A DNA stretch of 64,000 bases, from contig CATOJY010000001.1 in NCBI GenBank assembly GCA_951800685.1, positions 246,255 to 310,254 on the forward strand, read 5' to 3'. Positions 37,601 through 44,950 of this stretch are shown one piece after another. The notes beneath the pieces are model-generated. The model was not told the DNA's origin and searched no databases. It saw nothing but the letters and a program-made list of their open reading frames with translations. Both the position numbers and the translations under genes were made by a program. Positions within the stretch are counted from its first letter, which is position 1; the number at the start of each line of letters is the position of its first letter. This DNA is from an uncultured Lachnospiraceae bacterium. GTDB taxonomy: Bacteria > Bacillota > Clostridia > Lachnospirales > Lachnospiraceae.

Positions 37601-40600
37601 GCGTCATTTGCATTCGTCCTAAAGGAGTGTTTGTTTCTTGATGAGGAAGAATCGAATACACCGTTCTTATCCGTAACTATAGCGTGCTTCTCACCAGTCA
37701 CCGTATTCTCAAGCGCCCATGCAGTCTGGAGCCTGCGGCTGCTTAAATTTGCAATCTTATTAAACAGAAGGTCCTCACGGATTACATAGTTCCCGAATAC
37801 CAGATTCTCGCCATCGCCGTCTGCTTTCACAATGCTGCCGTCCTCCCGTATCGCAAAGGTTTTTGCCAAGCCGTCAGTCAACAGGTATGTCTCGTTCGTG
37901 GTGACTTCCTGGATGCTGTACGTCCCGTACGGGAGCGCTTTCCCGGTTGTCTCTGCGGTGTATGCGTTCTCTTCCGGATTCCAGTGGGTAGTGATTGTCA
38001 TACACAGATTATCGCCCGGCTCGTTAGATACACGCTGCTCAGGGTCGCCGTATAAGAAGATTGGCTTTTGGGACACATTCCGTATCTCAAAAGAAATCCC
38101 CTCCAGGTTCGGAACGTCTGGGACTATGCCGTGGTCTTTTCCGGCAATGGCTTCACTCTTATGCAGCTCCTTGTCAAACTTCTGAATCTGCACATCCCCG
38201 CGTTTCACATCCTCTTCACACAAAAGCGTACCCTGCTCCTCCCCTGCCTCGCCGTATACATAGTCCTCAATATCCGGCAGCTTAACCGTTTCGTCAAAGC
38301 CATCATTCACCTTCATGCCGGTAGATGGGTCAATCTCAACAACGCGGTAACTGCTGTCCGACTGGAGAACCTGCTTTGTCTTAATCCCCTCTTGTACTAC
38401 TGGAGTCCGTGCAACTCCGAACTCATCAGTCTCAATCCTGACTACCTCTGCACCAGGACCAAAAGACGGGCAGTCTTCCGCCCCATCCTCCTTCCTCACC
38501 ACATCATAATCATTCGCGTTATAAACCGCAAACACTGCGCCCTCTAGTGATGCGTCTCCCTGAGGCTCTGCGCCGCCCTCTGGGATACTATTCCCGCCGA
38601 ATGCGTATACACACTTATCCACTTTATGCACGGCAAGCCCTGCGAATTTCACATCATTCGGAACATCCAGTTCGCACTCAAAACCAGTCGTCCCATTCAG
38701 GGTAATCACAGCGCTCTGGCTCGTATTGCCCTCCGGAACTGTAATGGTTCCTGTCAGTACCTGGTCGGTCTTCTTAAATCCCGGCGCGGCAGTCTCCTCA
38801 CTAATCCGGATACTCCCAAGAGGGATAACAGTCCTCCCATTGTATACAAACAATGCATCACCGTGATCGAACCATGGTGCATCAAATCTGACAAAAGAAA
38901 GAGACGGGTCGCTCGAGTCCCTAAGTGTCTGACTCTTAAAATACCACACCCTTGCAGGAGTCCCTGTACACGCATAATTCGCGAAGTACTCGACCTTGAA
39001 AATACACCCCTGTGTACTCTTACCAGTCTTTGAGCGAGTCTCTGTTACCTTTTTCTTAATTGTTACATTCAGCCCCGGCAGGCTCTGAATAGGTTCCTGG
39101 CTCTCGATAGTCAAATCCAGCGTGTCCTTGCCCATATTAAACTCGTGCACTGTGGCGTCTAAAGCCAGCCCGGGCGGGGAAGAAATCTCCTTCACATAAT
39201 AAGTCCCGTATCCGCCCGGTCTGCGCTTTTGTACATCCTTGGAATCGCTCAGCCATACCCAGTCGCTGTACCCACTGTCTTTCAGAGTAAACGTAACAGG
39301 ATTCTTACCATCAGCCCCCATGCCTACAGCATCCGTACACGCGGCGTCCCAGTACAAGCCGTACACTGCCTGGCTGTAATCAACACCGCCTGGGATAAGC
39401 TCAGGATTCGAAATAGACTTATGGACCCGGATTGGGACACAGGTAGGCTCCTTACACTGGCCGGACGAATCAAACAGCGTAGTTATCTCCCCCTCTCTGA
39501 TTACAACCTTTTTTATTTCGTCGCTGACAAAAAATCCCTGGCCGGAAGTACTTATCTCACGCAGCCAGTAATTGCCAGGTTCCAGGGCTACCTTATTGCT
39601 AAAACCGTCGGGTTTCGTGCGCAGGATAGTAACACGTTTGTCCTTATCCTTGGACTTTGCCGCATCTTGCGTCTCATAAACACCGTATACGGCAGAACGG
39701 TCGTATGCATCAGCGCCATACTTCTCAATCTTCGCTGAGTTATCAGATACTTTTTTAATCTTCAGCTTGCCCATTCCTTCAGCTATACGGACTTTCACCA
39801 GGCCTACGCCAGTCTGGTCGTTCATCTTAGTCGTTACAACACCAAGCAATGCATAAGGCTCAGAACCCTCACGATTGACATACAAAACCCGGACAGCAAT
39901 TCCTGCATTCCTGCGATAGTCGCCACCGGCTGGAAGGTTACTTCCCTCAGGCATACTGCTGTAATCATGAATCATCGTCCCGGAACCTGCAACAAGAGTA
40001 GTTCCTACATGCGCACACTTCAAGGCTACCCTCGTATCTTCCGGCAATTTACCAAAAGACAGTTTATCCTCATTAGCCCCGCTTAATTCAATCGAGCTAA
40101 GGAAAACCCAGAAGAACTCAAGCCCATCGTTCGCTTTGTATAGTTCAGTATCCCTAGTCAGTCCATCTGTACCGCTAATAATGCGGTTTGCCAGCGCTAA
40201 TAGACCTGCTTCTGTCGGCACGCTCTCCAACAAGTACGAGTCCCCCAGGCCTGCACCACTGCCAGTAGGAGAATAGAAAATATCAGAAGTCCCCTGCATA
40301 ACGGAACCAACCCCAACCCCGTCAGCCAGTTCAACGACAGCAGAACCTGTACTGGATGCTGCGGTCGATGGTTTTGCTGCCGCTACCTTAAAGGGGCTAA
40401 AGAACTTCTTTATCTTTGTAAAGAAAGTTTCCTCTTCTGCCTGGATGGAAACAGTACCGACTGACGCCGAGGAACGCAAAATATCCAGCTCCCCGCTCTC
40501 ACTGTCATAGCAGTATTCTTCTTCACTGATAGGCACTCCATTGACAGCTATTTCCATCGTGTCCGTGTCTAAATCCTCGCCCACCTGTACCGTTGTGGTA

Positions 40601-41856
40601 AAGTCAAAAATCCCATCTGCTTCACTGCAAACGGAATTTTCATCCTCCACCGTGCTGTTAGAGACAGCCACCGATTCTACATTCTCTCCGCTCTCATAAT
40701 CCATAAGCTGAAGGAGTTGCAACTGTACATACCCAACAAGGACAGCGCCATCCTCCCTCATAGTAAGCTTCTTCGGCACGTATGCAATACCAGTGCTCCT
40801 GTCGTAAACACACCCATCCAGACCCACACCGCTGTTATTATTCTCTGCAAACGCCCAGTCGCTTACACTAGCCCCTGCATCGTACAGCATTGTATTTGCA
40901 TACCCTACATAATAATCGCTGCTGTCCGAAAGGTCATAAAGGGCAACCGCAAAGTCAAACTGTGTAATCAATTTCTCGACCTTATCAGTGCTCAGCATTA
41001 CACTTTCAATAGTAGCATTATCTCCAGTAACCGCCCTGTCAGCAAGTGTCTGCTTCACTACCATCCCGGAAGCGAGTTCCATCTTGTCAATACTCGGTAC
41101 AAACTTCCCGCTTACATTCTCCTTTAAGTAAGTCTCAGCCACTACATCTGTAACGGCTTCCCGGGCATCCTCCGGTGAAATATCACTAATATTCGTCTCC
41201 GGGATAGCAGCCGGTTCCGTCTCCTTGAGGGTCTCTTCGGAAGCAGTTTCCTCGAGAGACTCCTTGATAGTCTCTTGGATAGTCTCTCTGACAGTCTCCT
41301 CGGGAATAGTCTCCTCCTCCGCGGGAGTAATCTCCCGGTCAATAGTCTCAGTAGCAGTCTCAGCCTCGCTACTGAGACTCTCCTCAGTCTCAGACTCAGC
41401 CTTCTCCTTGAAGGAAACTTCAATAAACTGCGTACCCTTCACAACACTAAACTCTTTCCGCATCCTGGAAAGCCCCGCACCATTCTGGCTATCCATAGCC
41501 CCTTGACCGGATGCACTTCTTCTGAAACTCCCAACTGTGTACCCCTTATCCGCTAAAGCTATGACCTTGATGCTGCTTCCAACTGCTGCTTTCACACTCT
41601 CAGATGAACCACTGCCTGCCTTCACAAGCGTAGAGCCATCTTCACCTTTCACACTTACACTCCCGCCATCCCCAGCGGTAATAATGACCGTTCCCTGCTC
41701 CGCGCGCTCTTCTGTCTCCGTCCCAAACTCCGTGTCTCCATCAACAGAATCAATGGCTATAGCAGGTGCGGACGCGCTCACATGGACAATACAGGAAGCG
41801 ACGGCTATCACCGCCGCAAGGGACATAGCGGCCATACTCTTAAATAACTTAAACAT
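34633..41856 (-). CDS. giant VaFE-repeat, sortase-anchored surface adhesin/pilin-like protein
   Basis: ATG at 41856 has GGGAGG with 9-nt spacing; the track's GTG at 41862 is too close. 2407 residues: signal peptide (SMAAMSLAAVIAVASCIVHV), a Glu/Thr-rich low-complexity stretch (~170-225), a thioester-adhesin-like N-terminal region, several SpaA/Cna-B type domains (ISEETAAPGF, EISSPPGLAL and other proline-bearing strand ends), then seven VaFE repeats recognisable by VVFE.LY..G and QTV.FP/YP. These domains usually carry Lys-Asn isopeptide crosslinks. The C-terminus is SPKTGD, a hydrophobic helix (ASILFALVLLIVCW) and a basic tail. SPKTG is the type of motif used by class B sortase of Clostridioides difficile, fitting the class B sortase at 26715-27575. 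Confidence 0.92.
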   Translation of the reverse strand: MFKLFKSMAAMSLAAVIAVASCIVHVSASAPAIAIDSVDGDTEFGTETEERAEQGTVIITAGDGGSVSVKGEDGSTLVKAGSGSSESVKAAVGSSIKVIALADKGYTVGSFRRSASGQGAMDSQNGAGLSRMRKEFSVVKGTQFIEVSFKEKAESETEESLSSEAETATETIDREITPAEEETIPEETVRETIQETIKESLEETASEETLKETEPAAIPETNISDISPEDAREAVTDVVAETYLKENVSGKFVPSIDKMELASGMVVKQTLADRAVTGDNATIESVMLSTDKVEKLITQFDFAVALYDLSDSSDYYVGYANTMLYDAGASVSDWAFAENNNSGVGLDGCVYDRSTGIAYVPKKLTMREDGAVLVGYVQLQLLQLMDYESGENVESVAVSNSTVEDENSVCSEADGIFDFTTTVQVGEDLDTDTMEIAVNGVPISEEEYCYDSESGELDILRSSASVGTVSIQAEEETFFTKIKKFFSPFKVAAAKPSTAASSTGSAVVELADGVGVGSVMQGTSDIFYSPTGSGAGLGDSYLLESVPTEAGLLALANRIISGTDGLTRDTELYKANDGLEFFWVFLSSIELSGANEDKLSFGKLPEDTRVALKCAHVGTTLVAGSGTMIHDYSSMPEGSNLPAGGDYRRNAGIAVRVLYVNREGSEPYALLGVVTTKMNDQTGVGLVKVRIAEGMGKLKIKKVSDNSAKIEKYGADAYDRSAVYGVYETQDAAKSKDKDKRVTILRTKPDGFSNKVALEPGNYWLREISTSGQGFFVSDEIKKVVIREGEITTLFDSSGQCKEPTCVPIRVHKSISNPELIPGGVDYSQAVYGLYWDAACTDAVGMGADGKNPVTFTLKDSGYSDWVWLSDSKDVQKRRPGGYGTYYVKEISSPPGLALDATVHEFNMGKDTLDLTIESQEPIQSLPGLNVTIKKKVTETRSKTGKSTQGCIFKVEYFANYACTGTPARVWYFKSQTLRDSSDPSLSFVRFDAPWFDHGDALFVYNGRTVIPLGSIRISEETAAPGFKKTDQVLTGTITVPEGNTSQSAVITLNGTTGFECELDVPNDVKFAGLAVHKVDKCVYAFGGNSIPEGGAEPQGDASLEGAVFAVYNANDYDVVRKEDGAEDCPSFGPGAEVVRIETDEFGVARTPVVQEGIKTKQVLQSDSSYRVVEIDPSTGMKVNDGFDETVKLPDIEDYVYGEAGEEQGTLLCEEDVKRGDVQIQKFDKELHKSEAIAGKDHGIVPDVPNLEGISFEIRNVSQKPIFLYGDPEQRVSNEPGDNLCMTITTHWNPEENAYTAETTGKALPYGTYSIQEVTTNETYLLTDGLAKTFAIREDGSIVKADGDGENLVFGNYVIREDLLFNKIANLSSRRLQTAWALENTVTGEKHAIVTDKNGVFDSSSSRNKHSFRTNANDALLEYEDTDHVITADEMDATAGVWFGLAEDESIAPADDRLRALPYGFYELRELRCEDNDGFDLQTISFWVGGRRANDYSDAHAVIDLGTITDHNNPAITTTASGKGTGKGIAKAGKDTVVIDTVHCTGLDKGSVYRLRASIRDYEDEGSAFKVDGRFVRAEKEFTATAASMDVEVELAFDATEYAGSVGVVYEELYKGDVKVCEHTDIDDEEQRVIFPGLQTTAVCEETGNGIGVIRDGKIVIKDTVAYEGLIPGKEAVIRGSIYDKSTGSLVGESVEQVFTPDKASGTLELVFEIQAESIAGAELVAFEKLYYGEVEIADHSDPEDEGQTVSFPSIRTTAKDGTTGTNEGFAGKEAVIVDTVEYVDLKPGIEVTVRGTLIDKETGSPVEVDGKPVTAEKTFVADEKNGAVDVEFAFDASGLAGRSLVVFETLYYGDTEIASHADVSDEGQTIHYPDVKTNAVDKDTGLHDALAKEKVTITDRVALKNLTVGKTYVVSGTLMDKETGEPLIADGEKVTAEKEFVAEAKDVSVELEFVFNASALAGKTVVAFEDLHQDGKLVGTHTDLESKEQTVYFPKVGTKAIDKESGLNEGAAGKKTVIVDTVAYSNLEPGASYSLKGVLMDKASGREFFNNGKAVTSELNFTVPASKEDRTSGTIDLEFVFDSSELKGKEVVVFERLYREGKEVAVHTDIEDEGQTVHYPGLKTTATDKITGTHEQLADKKATIVDVVKYSGLTPGKEYVMKGVLMDKSTKKPLGVDGAAAEKKFTPKKADGEITLEFTFDSSVLEGKTLVVFEDLYRDGKLVGVHENLEDKDQSVNVLKIKTEAKDGSTKSGTLTIGEKVTVVDTVSYNGLSKGKKYRLKGTLYDKETGKPLEIGGKGVTAESSFRAKSAKGTAEVTFSLDTRELAGKTLVVFEELYDSKDKLIAAHKDLRDKAQTVTVPTSVVQTISPKTGDETGIVEHLASILFALVLLIVCWRATRSLGKWL

Positions 41857-42005
41857 ATACACTTTCCTCCCGTTAATTGTGTCTCATTATCCTCAACCAA
41901 TCAACAGCAGGCGGTGCATTAGGTCTACCGCTACACCCATCCTCTCGCATAGGCATTCCCCCTCTCTTCTCCACTGAAACTTGCCATACCAAAAGTATGT
42001 TTGCG

Positions 42006-42037
42006 TAAGAAAACGAGCCTGGGACACACCCAAGCTC
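42006..42037 (-). terminator. intrinsic terminator
   Basis: Minus strand GAGCTTGGG-TGTGT-CCCAGGCTC followed by GTTTTCTT: 9-bp stem with one wobble pair, 5-nt loop and T-rich tail. Second barrier after the secreted transglutaminase-like gene. Confidence 0.65.
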
Positions 42038-42162
42038 GCTACTACTCATTCTTATCAATTATGTATAAAATTTTACACAAACTCCTTTGGTTTACTTATT
42101 CTAAGTTTCATGCTGCGATAACCCACCATCTGCACCTGCAGAACAGCTATTACAGCAAAATA

Positions 42163-42191
42163 CCTGTACGCCCCTCTTCGAAACGTACAGG
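42163..42191 (-). terminator. hairpin just after the secreted transglutaminase-like gene
   Basis: 8-bp stem CCTGTACG/CGTACAGG around a 13-nt loop, followed on the minus strand by TATTTTG, within 40 nt of the stop codon. Confidence 0.5.
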
Positions 42192-42199
42192 TAGTAAGG

Positions 42200-43705
42200 T
42201 TATGAATTAAGATCTATTATAGGATATCCATCTTTATCTATACCTATGACATTGTATGGTACCCCAAATTCTCTCCATTTAAAAACACACCGATCGTAAA
42301 TTTTAACAATATTCTCTTTTTTATAGTAAGCGCCTCCGCTAAACCCTCTCCCTGGACTGCTTCCGCTTCCACCAGCATCAAATTCGCAATAAACATCGCC
42401 GACAACAGCACTAGTGGCTATATGCCCAATCTGGTTATTCACACCACGCACCAGCGTCTCCCATCCCGTGTGTCCCAGCACAGTCGCTGCATCCGCAATA
42501 ACCTGGTTGAGGTCACCACAGTCGCCACCTTTACAGCTGTCTCTATAGAAATGTGCAGGGTCATCCCCCATAGGACCGGTGCCCGTATGAATCTTATGGT
42601 CAGCAATCCATGCGCCAACATTCATCAGTGTCTCGACATCATCAGCTCCCTGAGCGCCGTCTACACGAATATTCTCATCATTAATAGTAACATACTTAGT
42701 CGTGCCAACAGGTGTATGGGTCATCTCCTCAAGCCAGCCATAGTACTTTTGGTACTCTGGTTTGACATAACGGTTATCCACATGCACTGTTACAGAGTAA
42801 AGAACATTGCCGTTATCGTCCTTTGCGCTTACAGTAAGATTGGCTGTCCCTTCGCGTAAGCCAAAGCATTGTACTGCTGGATGGCCATCTTGAAAATCTT
42901 CGAACGCCCGTATGACAAATGCCGGCTCACCATCAGCAGTCTTATTATTCGTAATTTCCCAAGAAATTTGTTCAACAGATACACCCTCAGGAAACATTAC
43001 TTCGCTTCTACGATAATAAGCGGGATCATCGTAGTCATCTAGTGGAGACTCATAGTTGAGCAAAGTATCGCCATTATGCAATTTCTTGCCGTCAATACCA
43101 GTAATCAGTTCCGTCGGGTTTCCGTCTCCAGTCAGTATAACACCGTTCTCGTAATACTCTTTCGCTTCCTCTGTTGTTACGGTATAGCCGAAGTAATATT
43201 TATCATCCTTCCCTGGATAATCGAGTGTACCATTACCGATAACAACCTCTTCCCTAATTCCAGCCTCTATGCCACCGGTCGATGGTTTATTAGGAGTATT
43301 CGGATTACTCGGCTGACTTGGCTTTACAGGATTATCAGAAGGCTTGCTAGGAGTAGTCGGTGTCTCAGATGGTTTCACAGACTTTTTTGCTTTCACAGTC
43401 ACCTTACAGGTGAGTTTCTTCCCTCCCACAGTAGCGGTAACCTTAGCTGTTCCTTTTTTCTTTGCTACGAGTTTCACAGTACCAGATTTCCTCGTCCTTT
43501 TAACCTGAACCACTTTCTTATTGGAGGTTTTCCATTTTATTTTTTTCTTATTGCTTCCCTTCACATTAAGAGTAGTGCTCTTTTTCACGGTTAAAGTAAT
43601 CTTTTTCTTGCTCAATTTAGGAGCTGCCTCTGTTCTAAGTGGAAGAGCCAGCATAATCGCGATGGTTATCATGACTACAGGCATAAATCTTTTCATCTTC
43701 TTCAT
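42200..43705 (-). CDS. secreted protein with Ig-like (BIG2-type) domain and transglutaminase-like core
   Basis: 501 residues; AAGGAGTGATAAGTT precedes the ATG. Signal peptide ending near TEAAP, then a Lys-rich BIG2-like domain (KSTTLNVKGSNKKKIKWKTS... GTAKVTATVGGKKLTCKVTV), a Pro/Ser/Thr linker (~110-145), and a C-terminal transglutaminase-like domain with GGDCGDLNQVIADAA (Cys), GHIATSAVVGDVYCEFD (His and Asp). Similar secreted proteins in Clostridia combine cell-wall binding Ig-like repeats with this core. No sortase motif. Transcribed by its own promoter at about 43796-43823 and closed by two terminators. Confidence 0.82.
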   Translation of the reverse strand: MKKMKRFMPVVMITIAIMLALPLRTEAAPKLSKKKITLTVKKSTTLNVKGSNKKKIKWKTSNKKVVQVKRTRKSGTVKLVAKKKGTAKVTATVGGKKLTCKVTVKAKKSVKPSETPTTPSKPSDNPVKPSQPSNPNTPNKPSTGGIEAGIREEVVIGNGTLDYPGKDDKYYFGYTVTTEEAKEYYENGVILTGDGNPTELITGIDGKKLHNGDTLLNYESPLDDYDDPAYYRRSEVMFPEGVSVEQISWEITNNKTADGEPAFVIRAFEDFQDGHPAVQCFGLREGTANLTVSAKDDNGNVLYSVTVHVDNRYVKPEYQKYYGWLEEMTHTPVGTTKYVTINDENIRVDGAQGADDVETLMNVGAWIADHKIHTGTGPMGDDPAHFYRDSCKGGDCGDLNQVIADAATVLGHTGWETLVRGVNNQIGHIATSAVVGDVYCEFDAGGSGSSPGRGFSGGAYYKKENIVKIYDRCVFKWREFGVPYNVIGIDKDGYPIIDLNS

Positions 43706-43795
43706 AACTTATCACTCCTTGTCTTATTATTGTTTTATTACTTATGTATAAACCCCTATGGCACGTAAAAACGTTTTAAGTAATTTTTCAATACT

Positions 43796-43823
43796 ATTAT
43801 AACAGACTGGTAAGATAGCGCAA
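43796..43823 (-). promoter_or_regulatory. sigma70-type promoter for the 501-aa secreted protein
   Basis: Minus strand TTGCGC, 16-nt spacer, TATAAT. It lies about 90 nt upstream of the 42200-43705 gene and directly outside the left 68-bp inverted repeat. Confidence 0.6.
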
Positions 43824-43831
43824 GAGGGAAT

Positions 43832-43899
43832 TAGTAAAGGATAATTAGGAGTTATCCTTTGGGAAGGGATTAAAATCAATGGATAATGAATGATTAACA
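43832..43899 (+). repeat. left 68-bp perfect inverted repeat of the ATP-grasp/NTPase cassette
   Basis: Begins TAGTAAAGGATAATTAGG and ends AATGAATGATTAACA; identical to the reverse complement of 47318-47385 over all 68 bases, with identity ending abruptly on both sides. It contains the small palindrome GGATAA-N7-TTATCC, a third GGATAA, and an inward promoter. No target-site duplication is seen outside the two copies. Confidence 0.97.
43859..43887 (+). promoter_or_regulatory. inward promoter inside left inverted repeat
   Basis: TTGGGA, 17-nt spacer, GATAAT, about 24 nt upstream of the ATP-grasp start codon. Because it lies inside the repeat, the identical promoter also precedes the NTPase gene. 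Confidence 0.6.
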
Positions 43900-43911
43900 G
43901 GTGGTGGAAAG

Positions 43912-44865
43912 ATGAAATTAATAGTAATATTAAATGTAAACCCCAATGAAAACATTAATACAAAAATTTGTAATAACAGAGAATACACCCACTCTGAGTT
44001 AAAAGCAATTTTGTTAGACAATTTTACTGGATTTGCTGAAAAAATTATTTTTTACGATAATTTTGAAAAATTCAAAGAAAATGTAAGTAATCACTTAGAT
44101 GACTTTGTATTGAATTTCGATTTTGGATATAAAAGCAGAACCAGAAATATGAATGTGCCTGCTTTTTGTGAAAATTACAATATTAAGTATTTTAATGCAA
44201 ATCCATATGTTCAAGTTCTCTGCCAAGATAAATTTATAACAAATAAATTTGCTGAAAATTTTGGGATAAAAACTCCTCAAAGTTTGCTCGTATTTCCACA
44301 TTCTTACAGCATAGAACTTCTAACTGATTTCAATTATCCAGTAATTATTAAGCCTAATTATGAGTCTGAATCAATTGGCATTACACAAAACTCTATTGTT
44401 TCCAATATAGTTCAAGCAGACTATCTTGTTCATCAATTATTTAAAGACTTTGATGGCATCCTTATAGAAGAATATATCGAGGGTAATGAGATTGCCATTA
44501 CGATATTTGGGAATAATGATAATTTATTTTTTGAAGAAGTGGAACTTTGTTTCCCAAGTAGAGAAAATTTTGCATATAAGGCTTATACTTCTGAAATAAA
44601 ACAAAATATTTCAATTGAGTTCAAAAAAAGTAGGTATTTAACTGAAAAAGATACTAATCACATCAAACAACTTTATTATAGTTTATCACCTAACAAACTG
44701 ATTAGGGTTGACGGCAGGGTAAAAAACTCTAATTTTTATTTAATTGAAATTAATGCAAATCCTGGACTATATCCAGACTCAGTTGTTCCTAGAACATTTA
44801 AAATTAACGGTTATAGTTACAAGGATATGTTAGACAAACTGTTTATGTGTGTAAAAAATATATAG
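43912..44865 (+). CDS. D-Ala-D-Ala-ligase-like ATP-grasp enzyme
   Basis: 317 residues; AGGTGGTGGAAAG precedes the ATG. Layout of the Ddl family: an N-terminal domain, ...VQVLCQDKFITNKFAENFGIKTP at the domain boundary, then ATP-grasp motifs PVIIKPNYESESIGI (Lys and glycine-poor loop), LIEEYIEGNEIAITIFGN, and the metal-binding end RVDGRVKNSNFYLIEINANPGL. It therefore probably ligates an amino acid or peptide carboxylate to an amine using ATP; the substrate is unknown and need not be D-Ala. The gene is very AT-rich, unlike the preceding 42 kb, and converges on the NTPase gene across a shared terminator. Confidence 0.85.
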   Translation: MKLIVILNVNPNENINTKICNNREYTHSELKAILLDNFTGFAEKIIFYDNFEKFKENVSNHLDDFVLNFDFGYKSRTRNMNVPAFCENYNIKYFNANPYVQVLCQDKFITNKFAENFGIKTPQSLLVFPHSYSIELLTDFNYPVIIKPNYESESIGITQNSIVSNIVQADYLVHQLFKDFDGILIEEYIEGNEIAITIFGNNDNLFFEEVELCFPSRENFAYKAYTSEIKQNISIEFKKSRYLTEKDTNHIKQLYYSLSPNKLIRVDGRVKNSNFYLIEINANPGLYPDSVVPRTFKINGYSYKDMLDKLFMCVKNI

Positions 44866-44873
44866 CCACGGAT

Positions 44874-44924
44874 TTCTATGATATTAAGAGAACTGTAATA
44901 TTCAGCATCTTAATATCATAGGAA
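44874..44924. terminator. bidirectional terminator between convergent genes
   Basis: Stem TTTCTATGATATTAAGA / TCTTAATATCATAGGAA (about 16 bp with one wobble) around an 18-nt loop, with AATTTTAA on the right side. It serves both the ATP-grasp and the NTPase genes. Confidence 0.75.
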
Positions 44925-44950
44925 TTTTAATATATGCAAGGTCTCATATC

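Larger units (their letters stand above)
41857..42199 (-). other. intergenic region with two terminators and adhesin leader
   Basis: 343 nt without a convincing gene. It holds two hairpins listed separately (42015-42037 and 42163-42191) and the 5' region of the adhesin gene. A weak promoter candidate for the adhesin is TTGATT-17 nt-CACAAT about 40 nt upstream of the ATG on the minus strand; confidence in it is low. Confidence 0.4.

Noticed and set aside
41873-42058. 61-aa minus-strand ORF upstream of the adhesin
   Set aside because: It overlaps a terminator hairpin, has no clear ribosome binding site, and its composition is non-protein-like.
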